Shown here one piece after another: positions 46,612-55,501 of a stretch of DNA of 64,000 nucleotides (positions are counted from its first letter, which is position 1; each line of letters starts with the position of its first letter). A program made the position numbers and the translations under genes. The notes beneath the pieces were generated by a model. The model saw only the letters and a list, made by a program, of their open reading frames with translations. It had not been told where the DNA came from and searched no databases. This DNA is from Arthrobacter sp. B6 (GTDB lineage: Bacteria; Actinomycetota; Actinomycetes; Actinomycetales; Micrococcaceae), in NCBI RefSeq assembly GCF_001663775.1, contig NZ_KV467169.1, forward strand, positions 1 to 64,000. The letters are read 5' to 3'.

Positions 46612-48774
46612 TCAGCTCCGCGCTGAGCGTGCGGTTGCCGCTGCCCTGGCAGTCGCCCCCGCTGCGGCCGCGGTGCGGGCCAAGAGGACTTTCTCGTCAA
46701 TGGGGGACTGGCCGCTGGCGCGCTGTGCCCGCAGGTACTCCCGCGCCTCGTCCTGCCGTGCCTTTTCGGCCCCCGTGGCGATCGCTGCCCGGATATGGTC
46801 GGGGCTGTAGCCGAAGGCGTCCACCAGGTCCACGGCGTGCGGGCGGATCTTGATCAGCAGCCGGTTGATGTAGTCACCCACAGTGCGGCCGCGCTGCATG
46901 GAGAGCCTGCCGTTCATGAGGTACCAGGCCAGGTTTTTCTCAATCAGGGAAAGGCCGAACAGGTCGCGCAGCCACGTCAGCACGGTCTTGGTGCCGGGAT
47001 CGGCGACGTCACGCAGCGCTTCGGTGAAGGCTTCCCACTGCAGCAGTTCGGCGTGCGCCTGGGCTGCCTCGATCAGTTCGTTCTGGTGCTGGTTGAACAG
47101 GGCGGCCCCCTTGTCCTGGGGCAGCCTCCCCGCACCCTTCAGCGCGGATCCCACGTCCGCAACCATGGTCTGGACCCTGTCGGTGAGGAGGGCGCGCTGG
47201 CCTTCCTCGTCGCGCAGGGCAATCGCAGCCTTCTGGACGGAGCCGGTGTCCGCCACGAACTGGGCAACCTGCCGCAAGCCTGTCCGGTGGATGGCCACCC
47301 CTGTTGCCTGGCCCACCACGTACCGTGCCAGCACACCGAAGTCCACGTTCCGGAACTCCTTGGCGTAGTCGGCGAGCAGACGCTTGGCCACCAACTGGAG
47401 CAGCACCGTGTTGTCGCCTTCGAAGGTGGCGTATACGTCCAGGTCGGCACGGAGTGACGCGAAGCGGTTTTCGATCAGGAAGCCGGCTCCGCCGCAGGCT
47501 TCACGGCATTCCTGCAGTGTGTCCAGGGCGTGCCAGGTGCTGAGCGGCTTGAGGGCTGCAGCCAGTGTCTCCAGGTCCTGCCGGTCCTCATCCGTGTCGT
47601 GGGCGCCTGAGAACACGTCGTCAAACTTCTGCAGGAGCTGCTCGTGGGCAAACCCGGCCGCGTAAGTTGTTGCCAGCCGTGTGAACAGACGGCGCTGGTG
47701 CCGCTGATAGTCCAGCAGGACCTCTTCATCGGTATGGGACGAGGAATTGAACTGGCGGCGCTCAGTGGCGTACTGGATGGCTGCCTTAAGCGCGATCTTC
47801 GAGGCGGCGACGGCCGCCCCGTCCAGTGAAACCCGGCCCTGGACCAGGGTGCCAAGCATGGTAAAAAACCGGCGTCCCGGGCTGGCAATCATTGATGTGT
47901 AGGTGCCGTCAGCGTCCACGTTGCCGTAGCGGTTCAGCAGGTTCGTGCGCGGAATGCGCACATTCGTGAAGTGGAGGCGCCCGTTGTCTATGCCGTTCAG
48001 GCCGCCTTTCACGCCATCATCCTCGCCGCCGATTCCCGGCAGAAACTCTTTGGTACCGGGATCCCGCAGGTCAACATAAAAGGCATGGACGCCATGGTTG
48101 ACGCCCTTGGTGACCAGCTGTGCGAAGACCACAGCGCCGAGCCCGTCGATGGCGGCGTTGCCGATGTAGTCCTTCCACGCCGCACGGAATGGTGTGTGCA
48201 CCACGAATTCCTGGCTGTCGGCGTCGTACGTGGCGGTGGTGGCGATGCTGGCCACATCCGAGCCGTGGCCCGTCTCCGTCATGGCAAAGCAGCCCGGAAT
48301 GTCCAGGTTCATGATGCCCGGGAGCCACTTCGCATGGTGTTCTTCTGTTCCCAGGTGCATCACGGCTGATCCGAACAGCCCCCATTGGACGCCCGCTTTA
48401 ATCTGCAGCGAAGGGTCCGCCGTGACCAGTTCCTCAAAGCCGGCGATGTTGCCGCCGTGGTCGTCCGCGCCGCCCAGGGCGGCGGGAAAGGCCCGGTGGA
48501 CGGCTTCGTTGTCCACGAGGTACTTCAGCTGGCCGAACGTGCGGCTGCGGTGTTCGGTATGCGTCAGGCCCTCTTTCTTGTGCAGCTCCGGGTTCTCGGC
48601 GAGTTGGCGCGCCTGCCGGCGGATGCCCGCCCACCTGCCCAGGAGCTGTTCGCCCAGGGCGGCGACGTCGATGGCGGGCTGGGCGTTTCCGGGCCGGGCG
48701 TTGGAGGCGGTTGCGCCCGCGTTGGCCTGGCCGTCGGTCCGTGGCCCCTTGGGACGGTCCACTACTTCAGTCAT
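46612..48774 (-). CDS. Acyl-CoA dehydrogenase/oxidase (fadE5- or ACOX-like)
   Basis: 720 residues from the ATG at 48774, which has AAGGA 8 bp upstream; an ATG at 48843 overlapping the tetR stop would add 23 residues. It is longer than ordinary acyl-CoA dehydrogenases (about 390) and resembles the acyl-CoA oxidase-type layout. CFAMTETGHGSDVASI near residue 170 is the FAD/substrate signature. ECREACGGAGFLIENRFASL near 430 and YATFEGDNTVLLQLVAKRL near 458 fit the same fold, Glu in TFEGDN being the likely catalytic base. It makes trans-2-enoyl-CoA from acyl-CoA. Mycobacteria have a FadE5-FadA2-FabG4-HtdX cluster (Rv0244c-Rv0241c) with the same gene set. Confidence 0.88.
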   Translation of the reverse strand: MTEVVDRPKGPRTDGQANAGATASNARPGNAQPAIDVAALGEQLLGRWAGIRRQARQLAENPELHKKEGLTHTEHRSRTFGQLKYLVDNEAVHRAFPAALGGADDHGGNIAGFEELVTADPSLQIKAGVQWGLFGSAVMHLGTEEHHAKWLPGIMNLDIPGCFAMTETGHGSDVASIATTATYDADSQEFVVHTPFRAAWKDYIGNAAIDGLGAVVFAQLVTKGVNHGVHAFYVDLRDPGTKEFLPGIGGEDDGVKGGLNGIDNGRLHFTNVRIPRTNLLNRYGNVDADGTYTSMIASPGRRFFTMLGTLVQGRVSLDGAAVAASKIALKAAIQYATERRQFNSSSHTDEEVLLDYQRHQRRLFTRLATTYAAGFAHEQLLQKFDDVFSGAHDTDEDRQDLETLAAALKPLSTWHALDTLQECREACGGAGFLIENRFASLRADLDVYATFEGDNTVLLQLVAKRLLADYAKEFRNVDFGVLARYVVGQATGVAIHRTGLRQVAQFVADTGSVQKAAIALRDEEGQRALLTDRVQTMVADVGSALKGAGRLPQDKGAALFNQHQNELIEAAQAHAELLQWEAFTEALRDVADPGTKTVLTWLRDLFGLSLIEKNLAWYLMNGRLSMQRGRTVGDYINRLLIKIRPHAVDLVDAFGYSPDHIRAAIATGAEKARQDEAREYLRAQRASGQSPIDEKVLLARTAAAAGATARAAATARSARS

Positions 48775-48839
48775 GTCAATGTCCTTCGTTGGTTCTGACA
48801 GGTGGGGTTGGTGGGGAATTGTCGGATGGTCGGCAGTAT

Positions 48840-49532
48840 TCATGGCGACTTGTCGGGCTCAAGCTCAGAAGCTATTCCCACGCACAGCCAGGCCGTGATC
48901 TGGCGTGCCATGGCTTCCTGGTCTGGCTTCGCGGGCGAGCCCGGAGTGCTGAGCCACCGCTCCCCGGCGTTGCGGACCAGGCCGATCGCGGCGGTTGGCC
49001 AGTAGCCAATCACCGCTTCCTTGCCGTCGCCAAGATGTGCCCGCATTGGCGTGGCTATCATCTCCGCGATGGAGTCGAAAAAATGACCGAGTGCCCCGGA
49101 AATGGCCGCTGAGCCCTGGTGTCCATCCGGCTCCCCGGCAGACGGACGGGTCACGAAGGTGTACACATTGGGACTCGTTTCGGCCATCTGCAAATAGGCC
49201 GACACCATGGCCAGCAGGCCCTCGCGGGGCGTCTGCGCGCTTTGGGCGGCTTCACGGATGCGGCGTTGCATCTGGCTGAGAACCACTTCGCCCACTGCCT
49301 GCTGAAGTCCGGCTTTATCTCCGAAGTACCGGTAGAAAACGGACTTTGAGGTGCCGGCTGCAGTGGCTATCTCTTCCATCGAAGCATCGCTGCCCAAGGC
49401 ATGCACTGCCAGCCGCGCTGATTTGATCAGCTCCCGACGGCGTTCCTCGCGGTGGCTTTGCCAGCGGGCAGAGCGTCCGTCTGCGCTGGAACTGGCCGCG
49501 GGGCCGGATGCCTTTGTCTGGGAGTTGTTCAC
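48840..49532 (-). CDS. TetR-family transcriptional regulator of the fatty-acid module
   Basis: 230 residues, GTG start at 49532. The N-terminal helix-turn-helix ASMEEIATAAGTSKSVFYRYFGDKAGLQQAV (about 50-80) is typical of TetR. The C-terminal half is the variable ligand domain. It is divergent from the thiolase-like fadA gene, and a 13-bp-arm palindrome lies directly between their start codons. An acyl-CoA-responsive repressor is the most likely role, given the neighbours. Its stop overlaps an upstream ATG of the dehydrogenase gene. Confidence 0.88.
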   Translation of the reverse strand: MNNSQTKASGPAASSSADGRSARWQSHREERRRELIKSARLAVHALGSDASMEEIATAAGTSKSVFYRYFGDKAGLQQAVGEVVLSQMQRRIREAAQSAQTPREGLLAMVSAYLQMAETSPNVYTFVTRPSAGEPDGHQGSAAISGALGHFFDSIAEMIATPMRAHLGDGKEAVIGYWPTAAIGLVRNAGERWLSTPGSPAKPDQEAMARQITAWLCVGIASELEPDKSP

Positions 49533-49563
49533 GATACCCAGCGTATCAGGTACGCTGGGTATC
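49533..49563. promoter_or_regulatory. TetR operator candidate
   Basis: A perfect inverted repeat: GATACCCAGCGTA (49533-49545), 5 bp, TACGCTGGGTATC (49551-49563). It directly adjoins the tetR start codon (49532) and lies 30 bp before the thiolase gene start, so binding there would block both divergent genes. Its 13-bp arms suit a TetR dimer. Confidence 0.85.
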
Positions 49564-49592
49564 GGTAACGAACCAAAACAGAGGAGACACGT

Positions 49593-50960
49593 ATGTCCGT
49601 CGAAGGACAGTCCGCTTCAGGACCCCAGGAATCCAGCCCCCAGGTTGCCCACGCAACCGTTCCGACGCCCCGCAGGGCCGTGGTTGTGGGCGGAAACCGG
49701 ATCCCCTTTGCACGGTCCGGAGGCGCCTACACCAAGTCATCGAACCAGGACATGTTGACGGCCGCCCTGGACGGCCTTATTGCCAGGTTCGGCCTTCAGG
49801 ATGAGCGGATCGGTGAGGTCGCGGCCGGCGCGGTCCTCAAGCATTCCCGGGATTTCAACCTGACGCGGGAAGCAGTCCTGGGCTCTGCGCTGTCCGCTGA
49901 AACGCCGGCCTATGACGTTCAGCAGGCGTGCGCCACGGGGCTGGAAACCGTCCTTGGCCTTGCCAACAAGATCAAGCTCCGCCAGATCGATTCGGCAATT
50001 GCCGGCGGTGTGGACTCTGCGTCCGATGCCCCCATCGCCGTGAGCGAAGGACTGCGCCAGGTGTTGCTGGACCTCAACCGGGCCAAGACCCTCCCACAGC
50101 GGCTTCAGGTGATCAGCCGGCTGAGGCCCAGGGACCTCGCCCCCGATGCCCCCAACACGGGCGAGCCCCGTACAGGACTTTCCATGGGTGAACACCAGGC
50201 TCTGACCACTGCCCAGTGGGGCATTACCCGGGACGCGCAGGACCAACTGGCGTTCGCCAGCCACCGCAATCTGGCCGCCGCGTATGACGCCGGGTTCTTC
50301 GACGACCTGCTGACGCCCTACCGCGGGCTGACGCGGGATTCCAATCTGCGGGCCGACACCACGCTGGAAAAACTGGCCACCCTGAAACCCGTTTTTGGCA
50401 GGAACCTTGGGGCAGAAGCCACCATGACCGCCGGTAACTCCACCCCGCTGACAGACGGCGCCTCCACTGTCCTCCTCGCGGCCGAGGAGTGGGCTGATGC
50501 TCATGACCTCCCAAAGCTGGCAGCGGTTGTGGATGGAGAGGCGGCCGCCGTCGACTTTGTCCACGGCAAGGACGGGCTCCTGATGGCTCCCGCGTTCGCG
50601 GTTCCGCGGCTTCTTGCCCGCAACGGGCTCAGCCTGGCCGACTTTGACTTCTACGAGATCCACGAAGCCTTCGCCGGCACTGTGCTCAGTACCCTGGCTG
50701 CCTGGGAGGACGAAGAGTTTGGCCGCACCAGGCTGGGACTGGACGGGGCGTTCGGCTCCATTGACCGCGCCAAACTGAATGTCAACGGCTCGTCCCTGGC
50801 TGCCGGCCATCCCTTTGCCGCTACCGGCGGGCGTATTGTTGCTTCGCTGGCCAAGATGCTGCATGCCAAGGGCGCTGTTGAGGGACGGCCCGCACGGGGG
50901 CTCATCTCCATCTGTGCGGCAGGCGGCCAGGGCGTCGTTGCAATTCTGGAAGCACTGTAG
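49593..50960 (+). CDS. Acetyl-CoA C-acetyltransferase (fadA2/FadI-like thiolase)
   Basis: 455 residues. It should catalyse the thiolytic last step of beta-oxidation or its reverse. The nucleophile is in VQQACATGLETVLG (about residue 111), His in AAGHPFAATGGRI near 409 and the second Cys in LISICAAGGQGVVA near 441, all three canonical. The N-terminal 25 residues are a flexible, Ser/Gln-rich extension; the fold begins at RAVVVGGNRIPFARSGG. AGAGGAG occurs 8 bp before the ATG. It is followed by fabG 9 bp later. It differs from the other thiolase in the window (19142), which lacks the second Cys. Confidence 0.92.
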   Translation: MSVEGQSASGPQESSPQVAHATVPTPRRAVVVGGNRIPFARSGGAYTKSSNQDMLTAALDGLIARFGLQDERIGEVAAGAVLKHSRDFNLTREAVLGSALSAETPAYDVQQACATGLETVLGLANKIKLRQIDSAIAGGVDSASDAPIAVSEGLRQVLLDLNRAKTLPQRLQVISRLRPRDLAPDAPNTGEPRTGLSMGEHQALTTAQWGITRDAQDQLAFASHRNLAAAYDAGFFDDLLTPYRGLTRDSNLRADTTLEKLATLKPVFGRNLGAEATMTAGNSTPLTDGASTVLLAAEEWADAHDLPKLAAVVDGEAAAVDFVHGKDGLLMAPAFAVPRLLARNGLSLADFDFYEIHEAFAGTVLSTLAAWEDEEFGRTRLGLDGAFGSIDRAKLNVNGSSLAAGHPFAATGGRIVASLAKMLHAKGAVEGRPARGLISICAAGGQGVVAILEAL

Positions 50961-50969
50961 GGGGACCGG

Positions 50970-52310
50970 ATGACAGACAACTACACCCAGTTCGCGAACC
51001 GGGGATTGGGGAAGAAAGTCACAAAGAAGCTGGGCCTTCCGCAGCCGGCCATCCTGCGCCGGTACCAGCCGGGTCAGGCGCTGATTACCGGGCCCATCCT
51101 TGTCCAGGGCAGCACCGCCGGCGCCGACGCACTTGCCGCCAGCCTGCTTTCCTGGGATCTGGATGTCCGGCGGCACGCCGTCCCGCGCGAAAAGCTTGGC
51201 GCCATTGTCCTGGTACTTGATGAATTGGATCGGCCCGAGGATCTGGAGGGTCCGGTCCTGGCAGCCGCGTCCTCGCTGAGGGATCTCTCCCCAAGCGCCC
51301 GCGTCATTACCCTGTCCCGGCCGGCCGCCAACAGCGCGGATCCGTCACAGGCGGCGGCCAGGCAGGGCGTGGACGGGTTCCTGCGGTCACTCGCCCAGGA
51401 GCTCCGCTCAGGCGCAACGGGCAACGGCATCCTTCTCGCGGACGGGGTTACGGCCACAAGCCCCAGCGCCCTGGCGGCCGTGCGGTTCTTCCTCTCCGGA
51501 CGGTCGGCGTACGTGGACGGGCAGTTCCTGACTGTCACCTCCCCGGACGGCACCCTGCCGGCAGACATCGGGCAACCACTGGCGGGCAAGGTTGCCGTCG
51601 TTACCGGTGCGGCCCGCGGCATCGGTGCGGCGATCGCCAGAACCCTTCACAGGGACGGGGCCACCCTGGTACTGGTGGACATCCCAGCGGCAGGGGACCA
51701 CCTCGCCGCGGTTGCCAACGAAGTACACGGCACCGCGCTCCAGCTGGACATCAGCCGCGAGGACGCGGGCCAACGGATCATTGACCACGCCGTGCAGCGG
51801 CACGGACACCTGGACATAGTCGTCCACAACGCCGGAATCACGAGGGACAAACTGCTGGCCAACATGGACCATGCGCGCTGGTCGTCCGTCATCAACGTCA
51901 ACATCGCCGCCCAGCTCCGCATCAACGAAGCGCTCCTCGCTTCTGAACACTTCCGCACCTCACCGCGCATTGTGTCGGTGGCGTCCACGAGCGGCATCGC
52001 GGGCAACCGGGGACAAACAAACTACGCCGCCTCCAAAGGTGGAGTGATGGGCATGGTGCGCGCCTCCGCGCCGCTGCTGGCAGAAAACGGTGGCACCATC
52101 AACGCTGTGGCACCCGGATTCATCGAAACCGACATGACCGCCCGGATTCCGGTAGCGCTGAGGGAGGCGGGCCGCCGGCTCAACTCCCTGCGGCAGGGCG
52201 GCCAGCCCACCGACGTTGCGGAGGCCATCGCCTTCCTGGCAAGTGACGCCGCCGGAGGAATCAACGGCGTCGTGCTGCGCGTTTGCGGGCAGAACGTGGT
52301 AGGGGCATGA
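50970..52310 (+). CDS. High-molecular-weight 3-oxoacyl reductase (FabG4-like)
   Basis: 446 residues, almost twice a classical FabG. Residues 1-200 form a degenerate Rossmann domain, while the SDR domain starts at about 205 with LAGKVAVVTGAARGIGAAIA, then HNAGITRDKL near 287, ASTSGIAGNRGQTNYAASKGG (Ser and Tyr-x3-Lys intact), and PGFIETDMTARI. This is the HMW FabG architecture known from mycobacterial FabG4 (Rv0242c). It is expected to reduce 3-oxoacyl-CoA or oxidise the 3-hydroxy form. It lies 9 bp after the thiolase gene and overlaps the MaoC gene. Confidence 0.9.
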   Translation: MTDNYTQFANRGLGKKVTKKLGLPQPAILRRYQPGQALITGPILVQGSTAGADALAASLLSWDLDVRRHAVPREKLGAIVLVLDELDRPEDLEGPVLAAASSLRDLSPSARVITLSRPAANSADPSQAAARQGVDGFLRSLAQELRSGATGNGILLADGVTATSPSALAAVRFFLSGRSAYVDGQFLTVTSPDGTLPADIGQPLAGKVAVVTGAARGIGAAIARTLHRDGATLVLVDIPAAGDHLAAVANEVHGTALQLDISREDAGQRIIDHAVQRHGHLDIVVHNAGITRDKLLANMDHARWSSVINVNIAAQLRINEALLASEHFRTSPRIVSVASTSGIAGNRGQTNYAASKGGVMGMVRASAPLLAENGGTINAVAPGFIETDMTARIPVALREAGRRLNSLRQGGQPTDVAEAIAFLASDAAGGINGVVLRVCGQNVVGA

Positions 52311-53218
52311 CCACGATCCAGCCGGTCATCCTGGGTGAGATGCCCTCCCTCTCCAAGCTCTACATCAATGCAGCCGCGCAGGCAGCCCGCCGCCGCATGC
52401 TGGGATCGAACGACGCGCCGGACCTTCCGGATGCCAGGCACGAGGTCAGGGGAGTGGCTGCCGACGTCGGCAACCTCACCGCCTACCAGCACCTCATTGG
52501 CGAGACGGCCAGCGATGTCCTGCCGGCCGGCTTTATCCATGCCCTCGCCTTCCCGCTGGCCATGAGCGTGATGAGCAGGGACGATTTCCCGTTGCCTCTG
52601 CTGGGCATGGTTCATCTCAGCAACCACATTGAACAAAGCTCGGCCGTCCTGTTCACAGAACAGCTGGACATCACCGCGCACGTGGAGAACCTGCGGGGCC
52701 ACCGTTCGGGGACGCAAGTGGACGTGGTGGCCGACGTGCGGGCTGCCGGTACGGCCATTATCCGCTGGCGGGGCGTCTCGACGTACCTGGCCAAAGGCGT
52801 ATTCCTGCCGGGCATCGACAAGCCGTCGCCTACGGGCGGGCGCACCGACTTCAAGGCGCCATATCCAACGGCCCTGTGGCAGTTGGGCGTGGACACCGGC
52901 AGGGCCTACGCAGCAGTGTCCGGCGATTTCAACCCGATCCACCTCAGCGTGCTGTCTGCCAAGGCCCTGGGCATGCGCCGGTCCATAGCCCATGGCATGT
53001 ATCTGGCGTCGAGGGCGCTGGCGGACGTCGGAGCGGTGAAGGGCGATTCGTTCAGCTGGCACGTTGACTTCGAAGCGCCGGTGTTCCTCCCGGGACGGGT
53101 TGCCCTGGACATCAGCACCGTGCAGCTTCCGGGCGGGCCTTGGCGGGAGTCCGATTTCGTCGCATGGAATCCACGCTCCGGCCGCAGGCATTTTGCCGGT
53201 ACCGTGGCTGCGCTCTAG
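52307..53218 (+). CDS. MaoC-family (R)-enoyl-CoA hydratase / 3-hydroxyacyl dehydratase (HtdX-like)
   Basis: 303 residues from the ATG at 52307, overlapping the fabG stop (ATGA). It is a double hot-dog protein. The C-terminal hot dog has the hydratase-2 motif YAAVSGDFNPIHLSVLSAKA (Asp and His; about residue 203) and then SIAHGMYLASRAL. The N-terminal half lacks these residues and is structural. It hydrates trans-2-enoyl-CoA or dehydrates (R)-3-hydroxyacyl-CoA. With the dehydrogenase, FabG and thiolase it completes a cycle, as in the mycobacterial FadE5-HtdX locus. It shares the stop bases with the convergent FUSC gene (CTAG). Confidence 0.9.
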   Translation: MTTIQPVILGEMPSLSKLYINAAAQAARRRMLGSNDAPDLPDARHEVRGVAADVGNLTAYQHLIGETASDVLPAGFIHALAFPLAMSVMSRDDFPLPLLGMVHLSNHIEQSSAVLFTEQLDITAHVENLRGHRSGTQVDVVADVRAAGTAIIRWRGVSTYLAKGVFLPGIDKPSPTGGRTDFKAPYPTALWQLGVDTGRAYAAVSGDFNPIHLSVLSAKALGMRRSIAHGMYLASRALADVGAVKGDSFSWHVDFEAPVFLPGRVALDISTVQLPGGPWRESDFVAWNPRSGRRHFAGTVAAL

Positions 53219-54348
53219 GGCGCCGGCCTCACCGCGCGGAGGATCCGGTGCAGGCTCAGCAGGATTGATTTGGAAGCGGTCAGCGTACCCCCGTCTGGAG
53301 TCCGTGCGTCCGGGTCAGGTCCGGCTGTGGCGGCCATGCACGCTTCGACGGCCGCTTCCGCCGCAACGAACCGTTCGTGCTGCGCTTCAGCGTCTTCACT
53401 GCGGAACGAGCGCAACAGCTCCCCGGTTGCGGTCACCGCATCCGCCAGCGGCACGCTGTCCCTGAACGGGACTGTGTAGGGCACCCCTTCCTGCCAGATG
53501 ACATCGGAAAGCACTTCAGTCATGTCCTGGATGTGGAACGTCACCCGCTCAAGTTCACGCAGGTTGCGGTAGTCCAGGTCCACGTCCCTGGGGTGAAGCC
53601 GCCGGCGCGGGTTCGCGCGCCGGCTTGCATCCGCTTCCTGGACCAGGTGGCGGACGGAGCGTGCGGCCGTCGCCAGCTCGTCCGAGCGGCGGGACCAGTC
53701 CTCGTGCTCCGGCGGCCACTTTTCTTTGAGCGCGGCCCCCATGTCGGTTAACTGCGTTCCAAGAGCCAGCCGGAGCTCGTCCAGGCTGGCGGCGGCAGCG
53801 TTAAAGTGCAGCGGCGGAAACACCAGGAAGTTCACGGCGATGCCCACAGCCACGCCCACACCCATCTGGATGAGGTAGCCGAAGGAAAAATCGTCGGGAT
53901 TGCTTCCACCTACCAGCAAAACCAGCAGGGCCGCCGTCGGTATCCAGTCCCGTCCCGACCCCAGCCGGGGGAGGCCCGCGAGCAGCACCCCAATGCCCAT
54001 AAAGATGGCAACGGTCAAAGGTGACGGGTCTGTGACATTGACCAGTAGAAAGGCAAGCCCGATTCCCATGGCCAGGCCTACCAGGGTCTGGAGGCCCTGG
54101 CGTACGGAACCGGCCACATTGTGGTACATCGAAACCAGGGCGCCCAGCGGCGCATAATACGGATACTCCGCGGCCGCGCCCGGCATGAACGGGGCTATAA
54201 AAAAGGCCAGCCCGGCGGCCAGCGCAGCCTTTGCAGCCAGCTGAAGGCGCTGCAGCGTGAACGCTGCCGATACGCCTCTGACCGTCTGGCGCAAGAGCCG
54301 GGTCCCGTATGCCAGCCGGGCATCCCGCTGCTGTTGAGTGTCACCCAT
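53215..54348 (-). CDS. FUSC/aromatic-acid exporter family membrane protein
   Basis: 377 residues. The N-terminal part has about six membrane segments in the FUSC/ArAE pattern (AAKAALAAGLAFFIAPFMPG, LVGLAMGIGLAFLLVNV, VAIFMGIGVLLAGL, GVGVAVGIAVNFLVF). The C-terminal ~190 residues are cytoplasmic and helical, rich in Glu and Arg. Family members export aromatic acids; the substrate here is unknown. It converges on maoC with a 4-bp CTAG overlap of stop codons, and begins just downstream of a terminator-poor gap after the beta-lactamase pseudogene. Confidence 0.85.
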   Translation of the reverse strand: MGDTQQQRDARLAYGTRLLRQTVRGVSAAFTLQRLQLAAKAALAAGLAFFIAPFMPGAAAEYPYYAPLGALVSMYHNVAGSVRQGLQTLVGLAMGIGLAFLLVNVTDPSPLTVAIFMGIGVLLAGLPRLGSGRDWIPTAALLVLLVGGSNPDDFSFGYLIQMGVGVAVGIAVNFLVFPPLHFNAAAASLDELRLALGTQLTDMGAALKEKWPPEHEDWSRRSDELATAARSVRHLVQEADASRRANPRRRLHPRDVDLDYRNLRELERVTFHIQDMTEVLSDVIWQEGVPYTVPFRDSVPLADAVTATGELLRSFRSEDAEAQHERFVAAEAAVEACMAATAGPDPDARTPDGGTLTASKSILLSLHRILRAVRPAP

Positions 54349-54375
54349 CCGCCCAACCTTAGGGGCAGCGTCCTG

Positions 54376-55484
54376 CTAGGACAAGGCGGCGGCGGCGCGC
54401 CTGACCTCAAGCGCAAGGCGGTGCGCTTTGCCTGGTGTGCGGCCTTCCTCTGCCCGCCGCGGAATGTAACCAAAGCCAAGGCTGTAGGAGGGGTCCGCAA
54501 AGCCCAGGGCTGCGTTGGCGCCTTCATGCCCAAAAGCCCGGTGGCTGCCAAAATTCCGTGACGGGTGCGGCTTCATGAACACCACGGCAAAGGCGTTGTC
54601 CAACCCCGAGGAACGGTCCAGGCCCCAGACCTGCTCCTGGGACATGGCTGCCACCGTATCCGGCGAGAGCAGCGGCGGGCCGCCTCCGACGCCGGTGGTT
54701 GCTGCCGCGTAAAGGCGTGCAAGCCCCGCTGCCGAGCCGACACCGCCGGCGCCGCTCATCCCGGCCGCCCTTACCGTCCGCTGGTTGGGGAGTTCCATGA
54801 TTGTGCTCACTGCCGCGTTGCCATTGAGCCCTTCCAGGCTGAGTGGATCCAGCCAGGGCTGCTGCGGGTCGGTGTCGTAAAGGACATCCCGGTAGCGGCC
54901 ATCCAGCTCGACCGGCACCCCAAAAAGAAATCGACGCCGAATGGCAGCCGTATGCGGGTGTCGTAAAGGGACTGCAGTGCCTCGCCTGCCACGCGTCGGC
55001 AAAGTTCCTCCATGAGGATGCCGATGGTGATTGCGTGGTATCCAAAACAGCTGCCGGGACGCCACGCGGGGCGGGTTGCCGCGAGCCGCGCGGCCGCCTG
55101 CGGCGTAGTGAACTCGTCCAGCGCAAAGCCGCCTTCCACTCCCATCACCCCCGCCTGGTGGGACAGGGCTTCGCGGACGAGCAGCTGGTCCTTGCCGTAC
55201 TGCCCGAATTCCGGCCAGTAGTGGGCAACGGGCCGGTCGAGGTCCAGCAGCCCGTCCTGCACCAGCAGGGCGACCACCATGGCGGCCACGCCCTTGGAAC
55301 AGGAGTAGGCCCCCGTGATGGAGTCAGCTGCGAGATGGGGACCCCCGTGCAGGTCAACCACCCTCACGCCGTGATGGTAGGCAGCCACTTGGGCGCTGTA
55401 GCGCTCATCATCAGCCAAGAGGGACTCAAAAAGGTCCAGAACAGCTTCGAAACCGGGCGCTGCAAAGCCACGGGAAATTTGCAT
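54376..55484 (-). pseudogene. Beta-lactamase/EstB-family serine hydrolase, frameshifted
   Basis: The first part (55484 to about 54925) codes a beta-lactamase-fold start with the S-x-x-K nucleophile (Ser61-Lys64 in YSCSKGV) and a Tyr-His-Ala in place of Tyr-x-Asn (Tyr149). At about 54919-54927 the frame changes inside a CCCCAAAAA run (read as TTTTTGGGG on the minus strand). The remaining C-terminal half (GVPVELDGRYRDVLYDTDPQ) continues in another frame to 54376. Adding one base restores a single 369-residue protein: the span is 1109 bp, one short of 1110. A real pseudogene, a sequencing error and programmed slippage all fit. Confidence 0.8.
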
Positions 55485-55501
55485 GGCCCCAGCTTAGCCT
55501 G

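Noticed and set aside
54376..55484. Two separate hydrolase genes instead of one broken one
   Set aside because: Neither half has a ribosome-binding site at the junction and together they form one continuous beta-lactamase-family sequence after adding a single base.
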